DNA of 64,000 nucleotides from SZUA-35 sp963781035 (GTDB lineage: Bacteria; Actinomycetota; Acidimicrobiia; Acidimicrobiales; SZUA-35): assembly GCA_963781035.1 (NCBI GenBank), contig CAWAEN010000014.1:243473-307472 (forward strand), read 5' to 3'. Made by a program: the position numbers and the translations under genes. How positions within the stretch are numbered: the stretch's first letter is position 1; each line of letters opens with the position of its first letter. A model generated the notes under the pieces. It was not told the origin of the DNA, did not search any database, and was given only the letters and a program-made list of their open reading frames with translations. Shown one piece after another: positions 10,432 to 19,500 of this stretch.

Positions 10432-11654
10432 ATGTCGTCCCCCACTTCGCCGTCAACCGTCTCTGCTCCCTTCAACGATTGGGTCCTGGACGTGAGCGAA
10501 CCGTCGCCGGTCTGCGTGATCGGGAGTGGCCCGGCCGGCCTCGTGGTCGCTGTTGGCCTCATCAGGCAGGGCATCGGCGTGACTCTGCTCGAGAGTGGAC
10601 GGGCCCATCACGATCCCGACCTCCAGTCGCTGTCAGCGGGCGAGCTCACCGGCGATCCGATCAATGCGTTCAACTTCGTCGAGAACCGAACCAGACGGCT
10701 GGCCGGCAACGCCAATGCCTGGGTGGTGAAGACGGCAGGCGGAAAAGAAGACGCTCAGATGGGCCTGCGCTACGGGCTTCTGAACGAACAGGACTTCGCG
10801 GTGCGCCCGTGGATCGAGGGTTCCGGCTGGCCCATCGACCATGCCGACGCCGCTCCGTGGTTTACATCGGCTCACCAACACTTCGCCATCGGGGCCGACA
10901 GCTATGACCCGCCGGTCGACGTCAAGCCCGCCGCGTTCGGCGACGACTTCTACGACGATTTCGACCCACGATGGTTCCGCTTCGGCCTGCGCGACCACTA
11001 CCGGGCCGAACTGGTCCAGGAACTGGAGGCCAGCCCGCTGGCTCGAATCGAACTGGCGACGACGGCGACGAGGTTGATCCGTTCCGAAGTCGGTGGCCCG
11101 ATCGAACGGGTCGAATATCGCTCGGCTGATGGCGGGGCAGGGTCGGTGGCCACACCACGGGTCGTGCTGGCCGGTGGCGCCATCGAGAATGCCAGGCTGC
11201 TGTTGGCATCGGATCGCGAGCACGGCGGCATCGGGAACGAGCACGACCTCGTCGGTCGCTACTTCATGGATCATCCGTTGTTCTCGATCGGACACATCGA
11301 GATCGAGAACGACCGGGCCATCGACGCACTGGGTTTCTTCGACCTCGCCCCGCACGACGGCGAGGTCGTCCACGGTCACGCCGCCACGACCAGAGCACTC
11401 AGCGAGGAACTCGGGACGACACAGATCGGTTTCTCGATCTTCCCCCGACCGAGCGAGCGCCATCTGACCGCCGCCGACAGCCTCAAGTGGTTCCTGCAGA
11501 ATCCGAGTCCTCAGCTCCGCCGACCCCGAAAGCTCCTGAAGACCGTCGCGAATGTCGTGCGTGGCGTCGACTACTTCCGCGCCTCGCCGACTACCTCGCC
11601 GGTCTCCACGTCGACACACCGATTTCACCCTCGACAGCCGTTTTGCCAGACTGA
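10432..11654 (+). CDS. GMC-type FAD-dependent oxidoreductase, C-terminally truncated
   Basis: The N-terminus has a dinucleotide-binding motif (VCVIGSGPAGLVVAVGLI) followed by features of GMC-type flavoproteins: LLESGR, RRLAGNANAW, WPIDHADAAPW and the substrate/FAD region VLAGGAIENARLLLAS with GRYFMDHP. Family members run to ~530-560 residues and end in a GMC_oxred_C domain with a catalytic His. Here similarity stops near 11585. A shift to another frame there gives a short tail (RLADYLAGLHVDTP) and a stop at 11652-11654, about 405 residues in all. The catalytic C-terminal domain is therefore missing, either by real deletion against the next gene or by an assembly gap. The substrate is unknown. 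Confidence 0.65.
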
Positions 11655-11674
11655 CCCAGACACAGGGGGGTCAG

Positions 11675-13190
11675 ATGACGGCAACCGACACGACAAACGA
11701 CGCCACCAACCACACTGCAGCCACTGCCGTCGAACACTTCGACGTGTTGATCGTCGGCGCCGGCATCTCCGGCATCGGTGGCGCCTACCACCTCCAAGAC
11801 CAGTGTCCGGACAAGTCGTTCGTGGTGCTCGAAACCCAACACGACTTCGGGGGGACGTGGCGGACCCACACCTACCCGGGGATTCGTTCCGACAGCGACC
11901 TCTACACCTTCGGCTACCGCTTCAAACCGTGGACCGATGCGCCGATCGCTTCTGCCGCAGAGATCCTCAAATACATGGGTGAGGTGATCGAGGACAACGA
12001 CCTCGGCCGACACATCCGCTACGACCACTCGATCTCCTCAGCCGTCTGGTCGAGCGAAGAGAAGCAATGGACCCTCGAAGGAACGCGAACCGATACGGGC
12101 GAGGCGGTCCAGTTCACCGCTTCGTTCCTCTGGATGTGCCAGGGTTACTACCGCCATTCGAAGGGCTACACCCCAGAGTGGGAAGGCATGGACGACTTCG
12201 AGGGAACCATCATCCATCCTCAGACGTGGCCGGATGACCTCGACTACGCAGGGAAGAACGTCGTGGTCATCGGTTCCGGGGCGACAGCGGCGACGCTCAT
12301 CCCTGCCATGGCCGGCGAGACCGGCCACATCACGATGTTGCAGCGCTCCCCCACCTATTTCTCGACCGGGCGCAACGTCAATGAGATGGCGGACACACTT
12401 CGTGAGCTCGAGATCGACGAAACCTGGATCCACGAGATCGTGCGGCGCCAGACCTTGGCCGAAGGAAACCTCATCACCGAGATGGCTTTCGAGGACCCGG
12501 AGGCCCTCAAGCAGATGCTCTTCGATGGCATCAAGGAAGTCATCGACGACGAGGCTCTGATCAAGGAGCACTTCACCCCGCACTACCTGCCATGGCGTCA
12601 ACGCATCGCCAAGGTTCCTGATGGCGATCTCTTCCACGCCATCGCCCGGGGCGACGCGTCGGTGGTCACCGACCACATCGAGCGCTTCACACCGGAAGGG
12701 ATCCTGCTGAAGTCGGGCAAGACGCTCGAGGCCGACATCATCATCACGGCGACCGGGTTCGACCTCAATGTGCTGGGTGACATCGCGTTCACGATCGACG
12801 ACGAACCACTCGACTTCCACGAGACCGTTGCCTACCGAGGCACGATGTTCACCGGTATCCCGAACATGGCTTGGGTGTTCGGCTACTTCCGGGCGAGCTG
12901 GACGCTGCGGGCCGACATGATCGGCGATTTCGTGTGCCGCCTTCTGAAACACATGGACGACAAAGGCGCATCGGTCGTGGTGCCGCACTTGCGGCCGGAG
13001 GACAACGACATGGCGCTCCTTCCATGGGTCGACCCCGAGAACTTCAACCCCGGCTACATCATGCGCGGCCTCGATCTGCTTGCCGATGCAGGGCACGAAG
13101 GATCCTTGGCGCCACACGCAGGACTACTGGTCTGAGCGGAAAGAGCTGCCACTCGCCGACCTCGACGACGGTGCGCTCGTCTTCGAATAG
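11675..13190 (+). CDS. Flavin-containing monooxygenase, Baeyer-Villiger type
   Basis: NAD(P)H- and FAD-dependent monooxygenase of about 505 residues. The FAD Rossmann motif VGAGISGIGGAYHL lies near residue 26 and the second, NADPH-binding motif VVVIGSGATAATLIPAM near residue 195. Between them FEGTIIHPQTWPD fits the Baeyer-Villiger fingerprint FxGxxxHxxxWP exactly. The conserved ATGFD follows later. The ATG at 11675 follows GGGGGGTCAG, which can serve as ribosome binding site, and lies 21 bp after the truncated flavoprotein gene. A frame break near 13100 separates the last ~28 residues (DPWRHTQDYWSERKEL to the stop at 13188-13190). A ketone-to-ester oxidation is the family function; the substrate cannot be told. 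Confidence 0.88.
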
Positions 13191-13235
13191 CTTGCCAGGC
13201 GAGTGCATATCCCACGAGACAGGACGACCGACCAC

Positions 13236-14183
13236 ATGCTGACGACGATCGAAGGAACCGGGAACAGCCTGCGGGCGTCCGATGCCGACTTGGTTTTCAG
13301 CGGACTCACGCGAACGGTGTTGCGTTGTTGCGAGGTTTCGCGGTCAACGAGCAGACGTTCAGCGACCTCACGAACCAGCTCAGCGATCGCTTCACCTGCG
13401 ACCCGGCCAAGATCCGAGGGACACAGCTCCAGGTCAGGAACGACACGATCGGCGATGCTGCTCGACAGTTCGCGAAGCTGCTCGACAAGATGCCGAAGGC
13501 GCTGACCGCTCGGCGAAGCAACGGCACACGATCGGCGCCGTTCCAGCCGTACGGGATCAACGCCCACAACGAGAACAGCTACATCCCGGGGGCCTTCCCC
13601 GACCTCGTGTGGTTCTACTGCCGTCAGCCGGCAAGCGACGGAGGCGACACGATCCTGTGTGACGGGGTCGAGGCGCTGGCCAACCTCTCCGATCGAGCTC
13701 GGACGTTCGCCGAAGCGGAACCCGTCCACTACGAGCTGGTCTTCAGCGCCGCTCAGTGGCAGAACCTCTACGACGTGACCTCGACCGAACATCTCGGGCA
13801 GATCCTTGACGCCGTGCAGGGGCTCACCTGGTCGCTGGACGCTCGAGGCAAGCTTCACTACGCCTTCGACGCACCCCAAACCGGAGTCACCACGTTCGGG
13901 CAACAGCCGACGCTGCGGACCAACGTGCTGTTCGCGGCGCCCGTTCGGTGAGGTCGGCGACACCGAGCGGGAGATGATGCGGGACGGGGAACCGATGCCC
14001 GCATGGTTCATCTCCGAGCTGCTCGAGGTGGTCGACGCGACATCGACGACGCTTGCGCTCGAAGCCGGAGATGTCATTGCCATCGACAACTCACGGGTGA
14101 TGCACGGGCGGACGGCCTTCACCGACACCGACCGGCGGGTCCTCACCCGATGCGGATTCCTTCGACCGGACCTGCTGGGATGA
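13236..14183 (+). CDS. TauD/TfdA-like Fe(II)/2-oxoglutarate dioxygenase
   Basis: Non-haem iron dioxygenase of about 315 residues. The 2-His-1-carboxylate triad is visible as HNE in YGINAHNENSYIPGAFP and the distal His in IDNSRVMHGRTAF. The Arg that binds 2-oxoglutarate fits RRVLTRCGFLRPDLLG. The family hydroxylates or oxidatively cleaves small molecules; the substrate is unknown. Frame breaks lie near 13320 and 13945. It follows the monooxygenase by 45 bp on the same strand, suggesting a joint oxidation route. Confidence 0.8.
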
Positions 14184-14476
14184 TCAGCCCACAGGACCAG
14201 CTGAACGAAGCAGCTGGTCGAGCCGGTCGAGCACGTCGTGTGGATGGTCGAGCCATTCACTGATGAAGACACGGCTCACCGGCCAACCGAACGCCTCGAG
14301 CACCTCGCGAGAAACAAAGAGGGTTGGCTCCTCCGTCGTGGTCGGGCGAGTGACGTTGACGGAGGAGCCGTGCCCTCAACCTCGCACGGAAGATCGGCTG
14401 CCGCATCGGTCAGATGACGGATATTCCTTGCTGCCAGTACGTAGATGGGAACCTGGACATCGCTTCGATCGTCCAA
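14184..14476 (-). CDS. Small unrecognised protein, one frame break
   Basis: Reading leftward from ATG 14474-14476 gives MDDRSDVQVPIYVLAARNIR. After a frame change near 14355 it continues VTRPTTTEEPTLFVSREVLE and ends SEWLDHPHDVLDRLDQLLRS to a stop at 14184-14186, immediately after the dioxygenase stop. About 96 residues, soluble, no motif recognised. The joined product reads like a real small protein, but it rests on assuming one indel, so the gene call is weak. Confidence 0.35.
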
Positions 14477-14481
14477 CCATC

Positions 14482-15807
14482 ATGAGCCTCATGCGCCCTT
14501 CGGTCCTTCTCGCGATTCTTGCCTGCGTGGCCCCGATCGCAGCCTGCGGTGCCGGCGACGGCGACGCGGCAACGGATCCTCCCGACCCGACTCTGATTGC
14601 GCCCGAGGACGGGGACGCCGAGCGTTCGGTTCTCGTGCCCGTGTCCGAACGCTCGGCTCCTGCCGGCGACACCAGCGTGGCCGGTGTGGCGATCACGCAG
14701 TTCGGCCTCGACCTCTTCGCCGAAGCCCGTTCGAGCGACACTGAAACCAACGTCACGGTGTCACCCACGAGCGTGGCGATCGCGCTGGCCATGCTGGAGC
14801 CGGGCACCGTCGATGCCGCCCAGGAACAGATGCGGACGCTCCTCCACATCGAGGATTCGAGTGCGTTCCACCCCTCGATGAATGCCTTGGAGCAGGATCT
14901 CGAAACTCGATCGCCGGGGAGCTTCGGCGACGAGGACGATCCGGGTGAGGTCACGGTCGAGATCGCCAACGCCGCCTACCTGCAGGAGGGCTATCCCTTC
15001 GAGGCCGACTACCTCGAAACGGTCGGCTCGTATTACGGACCGGTCCTTCGGCAAGTCGACTTCGGGACCGACCCCGACCGCGTGGCTCACGAGATCAACG
15101 ACTTCGTCGCCGAGGTCACCAACGACCAGATCGTCGACCTCATCGCCGACGGCACCATCAAGCCCGAAACAATTCTCGCCCTCGTGAACGCCGTCTATCT
15201 CAGGGCCTCTTGGCTCGAGCCGTTCGACACGGCGGCCACAACGGAAGCGTCGTTCACGCTGCTCGACGGCAGCCAGATCGACACGACGATGATGAACGGC
15301 CAGAGTTCGACATCGGCCGCAGGTGATGGCTGGGTGGCAGCGACCAAGAGTTATGTCGGTGGTCTCTCTGCTGAGTTCATCCTTCCGGACGAAGGCCGTT
15401 TCGACGAGATCGCTTCGAATCTGTCGGTGGTCCTGGCCGACATCGAGCAGAATCGCACCAGCGGGGCGGAGCTCTCTGTACCCCGCTTCGAAACCCGCAC
15501 CAGCACCGAACTCAGCCCTGCGCTGAACGCGCTTGGCCTGACCGCTCCCTACGGCAACGGCGGCCTGCTGGGAATCGCCGACGATCCGCGGCTGGCGATC
15601 GATCAGGTGATCCACGAAGCGTTCGTGGCCATGGACGAGGAAGGCACCGAGGCGGCTGCAGCCACCGTCGTACTCGTCTCCGCAACGAGTGGCCCGGCAT
15701 CACCGCCGGTCACGGTCGTCCTCGACCGGCCGTTCTTCTACCGCATCGTCGACGACGCAAGCGGCGCAACCTTGTTCATCGGCCAGATCACGAACCCATC
15801 GCGATAG
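14482..15807 (+). CDS. Serpin family lipoprotein
   Basis: Serine-protease-inhibitor fold, 441 residues in one intact frame. The start at 14482 gives a signal peptide with lipobox PIAAC (Cys about residue 20) and a Thr/Pro/Asp-rich linker before the serpin domain (from about residue 75). Serpin landmarks include NVTVSPTSVAIALAML, ANAAYLQEGY, ALVNAVYLRASW and the C-terminal PFFYRIVDDASGATLFIGQI. The reactive-centre hinge EEGTEAAAATVV has the small residues typical of inhibitory serpins that can insert the loop. P1-P1' probably falls near VSATSG. It is likely tethered outside the membrane to trap exogenous or envelope proteases. Starts further upstream would lose the lipobox. Confidence 0.92.
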   Translation: MSLMRPSVLLAILACVAPIAACGAGDGDAATDPPDPTLIAPEDGDAERSVLVPVSERSAPAGDTSVAGVAITQFGLDLFAEARSSDTETNVTVSPTSVAIALAMLEPGTVDAAQEQMRTLLHIEDSSAFHPSMNALEQDLETRSPGSFGDEDDPGEVTVEIANAAYLQEGYPFEADYLETVGSYYGPVLRQVDFGTDPDRVAHEINDFVAEVTNDQIVDLIADGTIKPETILALVNAVYLRASWLEPFDTAATTEASFTLLDGSQIDTTMMNGQSSTSAAGDGWVAATKSYVGGLSAEFILPDEGRFDEIASNLSVVLADIEQNRTSGAELSVPRFETRTSTELSPALNALGLTAPYGNGGLLGIADDPRLAIDQVIHEAFVAMDEEGTEAAAATVVLVSATSGPASPPVTVVLDRPFFYRIVDDASGATLFIGQITNPSR

Positions 15808-15859
15808 ACACGGCAGGGCCACCGCTTGCATTGCCTGGCCAGACGTACGATCTGGTTAG

Positions 15860-15931
15860 CGCCCTCGGGAGGATTCGAACCTCCGCTCACGGCTCCGGAA
15901 GCCGATGCTCTATCCCCTGAGCTACGAGGGC
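15860..15931 (-). tRNA. tRNA-Arg (anticodon CCG)
   Basis: Minus-strand cloverleaf with acceptor stem GCCCTCG/CGAGGGC, D-stem GCTC/GAGC, T-arm GGAGG-TTCGAAT-CCTCC and the seven-base anticodon loop TTCCGGA, giving anticodon CCG. The outermost anticodon-stem pair (27-43) is T-T. The 3' CCA is not encoded. It decodes CGG. Confidence 0.95.
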
Positions 15932-15967
15932 AGGGTCAGGTGAGCTTACCCCTCGACCGGCTCGGGG

Positions 15968-16901
15968 CTACAGCCCCTTGCCGAACTTGTGTGCCGTCTT
16001 CAGGATCCTCGAGGCGGGAACACCGGCGGCAATCAGCAGCGCCACGCCGCGCCCGCTTCTCGGTCGGCTCGAGCTTGACCGCTTCGATCGCGGTCCTGAC
16101 CGCATCGCCTCGTTGCTTCATCGCCGCCCGGGCGATCGCTTGCTGACCGCGGATGCGGGCCAGGCCGACCGGCTGGTCGTGGAACTCCGGATATTTCTGC
16201 ACGAGGAACTCGAGCGCCTCGTCGATGGTCTTCCACTTCTCGAAGAAGAAGCTCGCCCCGTGCCAATGCACTCGCACCAGCGGTTCGGCGGCGACAGCGA
16301 ACGGCGACAGCCGGGCCGCACGCAGCAGCCAGTCGTAGTCCTCGCCGTATCCACCGGGAATGGTCTCGTCGACGTCACCGAGCTCGGCGACGAGGTCGGC
16401 CGAAGCGAGCGTTGCGGACGGATGGACCTCGGTCATGCGATCGTCGAGGAAACCCTCGAAGGTCAGACGGGCCGGATCGGGAATGCGGGCGGTGTCCTCG
16501 CCCTCGAAGTGGATGTACACGCCCGTGGTCGCCACCCGGGCTCCAGGGGTGGCATCGATGGCAACGAACTGGCCGGCGAGTTTGCCGGGGAGCCATTCAT
16601 CGTCGTCGTCACAGAAGGCGATCCACTCGTGTTCCGCCATGGCCACCCCGCTGTTGCGGGCTCCGGCGAGTCCCGGCGAACGGACATTCGTCGTGACCAC
16701 GATGCGTCGGTCGTCTCGGTCGACGACCGATGGGTGATCGGCCAGCGAATGATCCGGATCGCTCCGGTCGAAGACGACCACGATCTCCAACGGGGCTGGG
16801 TGCTCCTGAGCGAGCACGGCGGCGATCGCTCGACGCAACAGCTCGGGGCGGTCGCGTGTGGCGATGACGACCGAGACCGATCGATCGATTCCCTCGGTCA
16901 T
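15968..16901 (-). CDS. Glycosyltransferase family 2
   Basis: GT-A fold inverting sugar transferase of about 310 residues. The N-terminus SVSVVIATRDRPELLRRAI, the nucleotide-sugar region and the metal-binding FCDDDDEWLPGKL (DxD) are diagnostic, and GGYGEDYDWLLRAA carries the likely catalytic acid cluster. The frame breaks near 16045; the true C-terminus is ALLIAAGVPASRILKTAH with a stop at 15968-15970. Its start overlaps the end of the PssE-like gene by four bases, so both belong to one leftward exopolysaccharide operon. The sugar and acceptor are unknown. Confidence 0.88.
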
Positions 16902-17459
16902 CGAGGATCGTCGTCGATGGGCGTCGTGACTCCCAGGAGGCCGTCGACGACTGCTCCGAATCGGACCACACCCGATGGGGCAACAGCCTGGGTGCGGTCG
17001 ATGCGGAACGTGGACGGATGCTCGAGCGCCTCGTCGAGCAACTCGCGGAACTCGAACTCGGAACCGGCGAGGCGGGCGAGACCGTGGAGTTCGAGATGGT
17101 CGGCGAAACGCATCTGGTGGCCGTCGACGTGTTCACCTCTGGCTGGGTCACGTGGAACCACGATCGGCAGACGACCAGAACTTCGAGCATCCATCACCGT
17201 GCTGGGTCCACCGTGGCTGACCACCACGTCCGCGGCAGAGAACAGGCGAAGCAGTTCGTCGTGAGCCACGATGTCGGCGCCCTTCACCCGTTCGGGCGGC
17301 GAGGACGTTCCCGACTGCACGTACACGCTCGACATCGGGATGTAGGCCAGCCCACCGGTCGACCCATTGGACCAGTCGATCGAATGGGTGGTGGTCGGTC
17401 CCGACCGAGACCACGACCCGATACTGGGCGACCTCGGCTCCTCGTCCGACGGTGGTCAT
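16898..17459 (-). CDS. PssE/Alg13-like glycosyltransferase catalytic subunit
   Basis: About 187 residues with the GT28 C-terminal (UDP-sugar-binding) fold: N-terminal VVVSVGTDHHPFDRLVQWVD and the donor-site signature VVVSHGGPSTVMDARSSGRL, then VPRDPARGEHVDGHQ. In PssD/PssE and Alg14/Alg13 pairs this soluble subunit provides catalysis while the partner recruits it to the membrane. The ATG at 17457-17459 shares one base with the partner gene's stop. One frame break near 17330. It likely adds the second sugar to an undecaprenyl-diphosphate-linked sugar. Confidence 0.83.
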
Positions 17460-17992
17460 CAGTACAGCGGACCGACGAGAGTGCTGTTCTCGTAGAGCGC
17501 CTGTTGTTCGGGCCACTGCACACAGAACTCGGTCGTGAATCGACGCACCAAACGGCCCGTGAGGGTTCGGGAATCGATGCGGTCGTACACCTCGAGATAC
17601 ACCGTCGGTATGTGCCGGCGCTTGGCCTCCATGAAGAACGGCACAGCTGCCCCCGCACCATTGGAGATCACCACATCAGGCTTCCACTCGTCGAGCTGGC
17701 GTCGGGCGAGAAGGTAGTTGCGACCCATGTTGAACAGGTTGCGGGTGGTCGGGTAGTGCGCCGGCACGAGCTCTTCGCCCTCGAGCTTCGAGCGGGCGTC
17801 GGGAAGATCGAAGGTGACCCATCGGCGATGATGGTGCCGCCACCACGGTTCCAACTGCAGGAGCTGCGAGAGGTGTCCGCCCGCCGACGACACGAAGAGC
17901 ACCCGCCGTTTCGAGTCGAAGAGCTCGGGCTCGAAGGCCTTCGCCGAGTGCCGGCGACCATTGTCGAGGATCATCGTCATGCCCGTGTCCAC
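17459..17992 (-). CDS. PssD/Alg14-like glycosyltransferase subunit
   Basis: Intact 177-residue protein. After a short leader, RRVLFVSSAGGHLSQLLQL starts the GT28 N-terminal-like domain, and later KPDVVISNGAGAAVPFFMEA is the family hallmark. It ends CVQWPEQQALYENSTLVGPLY, as in Alg14-like proteins. It should anchor the catalytic PssE-like subunit encoded next with a one-base overlap. The start could be the later ATG (MTMILDNG). Confidence 0.85.
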   Translation of the reverse strand: MDTGMTMILDNGRRHSAKAFEPELFDSKRRVLFVSSAGGHLSQLLQLEPWWRHHHRRWVTFDLPDARSKLEGEELVPAHYPTTRNLFNMGRNYLLARRQLDEWKPDVVISNGAGAAVPFFMEAKRRHIPTVYLEVYDRIDSRTLTGRLVRRFTTEFCVQWPEQQALYENSTLVGPLY

Positions 17993-18372
17993 ACATCGAG
18001 GGACGGCAACGACACCGACGAGCGGTTCGAGCCATCTTGCGGTTGATCGAATCGGTGGCGGGATCCCTCAGCTGTGCGTTCTGTGATCAAACTCCTACGC
18101 CTTCCACATCAGTCTCGACGTCGCCGTCTTGACTGCCTCTTGCATGACGAAGGCGCCCGCCCTCCGATGCGTTCCGGGTGACACCCGTTCGCACCATGCC
18201 AACAGTAGACGTCCGAACCGAGGTTTGGTCGCGGAGAATCTGCCCAGCAGGGCCAGGGCCGTCCGGCCCACCGCCTGGCAGCACACCTCAGTGCGTTCCA
18301 GACCCGCCTTCCTGTAGAACAGGTGAGAACGAGTCGTGCGAGCTCGTGTCCGACCCCAGACCGCGAGCTCCG
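17993..18372. other. 380-bp stretch without a clear gene; possible gene remnant
   Basis: Between the divergent PssD-like and APH-like genes. A minus-strand frame from about 18320 to a stop at 18095 reads like a protein end (LFYRKAGLERTEVCC ... AFVMQEAVKTATSRLMWKA) reminiscent of glycosyltransferase C-termini, but it has no start of its own and would run into the APH-like gene. It may be the remnant of a lost glycosyltransferase, or chance coding. I see no tRNA, strong palindrome or clear promoter here. Confidence 0.3.
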
Positions 18373-19500
18373 ATGAGCCAGATCCAACTCGAGAACGAGG
18401 ACCTCGACTGGCTCCTCGACGCTCTGGGTGGACCGGGTGTGGGTTCGAGTCGGCGCATGCTCGTTCGCCCATCGGCATCTGCTCCCGAACTCCTGCTACC
18501 GCTCGAGTCGAGGGCCGCAGGCGCCACCTCGTTGCACCGCTACCACGACGGCAAGGGCCGCAGGGAACGGACCATCACCTTCGGAGCGATCGCTCTCGCT
18601 CGACTGGGCGCTCTCAGATTCGCTCCGGGTGACGTCGTCGACATCGGGCCTTTCGCTCTTGTCCAACGCGCCGCCGAAGTGCTCGACGAGCCAGACGTCC
18701 AGATCGCAATCACTCTCGGACCTCGCCGACGGAACCGGAAGCCGGTCGTCCAACTGACCCGTCGCGACGGCAGCTCGGTCGGCTTTGCCAAGGTGGGCTG
18801 GTCGCCGTTCACCAAGACACTCGTCGAGAACGAGGCGACGTGGCTGGAGAAGCTCGACGGCGGTGTGCCGGACACGATTCAGATCCCGACCGTGCTCGCC
18901 CGCATCGATGACGGCGAACGAACGATGATCGTGACCTCGGCCCTGACCACCTCACGTCGGTCCGGCATCGACGGTGGGCTCTCGTCGACGACGATCACCG
19001 AGTTGGCCCGATCGCTCGGAACGGTGAGACGTCGCGTGGCGGACCTCCCCCACCTCAGCCTCATCCGATCCGGACGCGTCAGTCAGCTCATCGATGTCGA
19101 TCGACTTCTCGACCGGCACGGCGACACCGTGTTGGAACTCGGCCTCTGGCATGGCGATTTGACCCCATGGAACACGGCGACGATCGGCCGCACCTCGCAG
19201 GTCTGGGATTGGGAGTTCGCCGACGACGGTCGGCCGGTCGGATTCGACCTCCTCCACATGGCATTCGAGTCGGTCCGCCGCCTGGCCTCCCACAACGAGG
19301 CGAACGCGCTGCGCGATGTCGCTGCTCGTGCCGCGGCGGTGCTGGAGCCGACGGGACAAGCCGTCGATGCCACGTTCGACCTCTACCTCTGCGAACTCAT
19401 GATGCGCGAAGCGCGCCTGCGTGGCGAGGGATGGGAGCCGCTCGACCTCGGGCCGCTCGAAGCCCACGCAGCCGCTCTCTTGCGTCAGAGGCTCGAGTGA
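18373..19500 (+). CDS. APH-like phosphotransferase (kinase fold) in exopolysaccharide cluster
   Basis: 375 residues, intact. The C-terminal half carries the aminoglycoside-phosphotransferase/choline-kinase signature: catalytic LGLWHGDLTPWNTA (Brenner HGDxxxxN) and metal-binding VWDWEFADDGRPVGFDL. The N-lobe is unusual and begins with DLDWLLDALGGPGVGSSRRML. Start 18373 (ATG, MSQIQLENEDLDW) is the first after an upstream stretch lacking coding character. Its stop overlaps the GTG of the flippase gene, so the two are coupled. The substrate may be a sugar or glycan precursor; antibiotic resistance is not implied. Confidence 0.75.
   Translation: MSQIQLENEDLDWLLDALGGPGVGSSRRMLVRPSASAPELLLPLESRAAGATSLHRYHDGKGRRERTITFGAIALARLGALRFAPGDVVDIGPFALVQRAAEVLDEPDVQIAITLGPRRRNRKPVVQLTRRDGSSVGFAKVGWSPFTKTLVENEATWLEKLDGGVPDTIQIPTVLARIDDGERTMIVTSALTTSRRSGIDGGLSSTTITELARSLGTVRRRVADLPHLSLIRSGRVSQLIDVDRLLDRHGDTVLELGLWHGDLTPWNTATIGRTSQVWDWEFADDGRPVGFDLLHMAFESVRRLASHNEANALRDVAARAAAVLEPTGQAVDATFDLYLCELMMREARLRGEGWEPLDLGPLEAHAAALLRQRLE

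Noticed and set aside
15839..15855. Hairpin downstream of the tRNA-Arg gene as an intrinsic terminator
   Set aside because: Five-base-pair stem without a T-run; not convincing.
18373..19500. Aminoglycoside resistance gene
   Set aside because: The HGD motif is shared by many kinases and the gene is coupled to a polysaccharide flippase.
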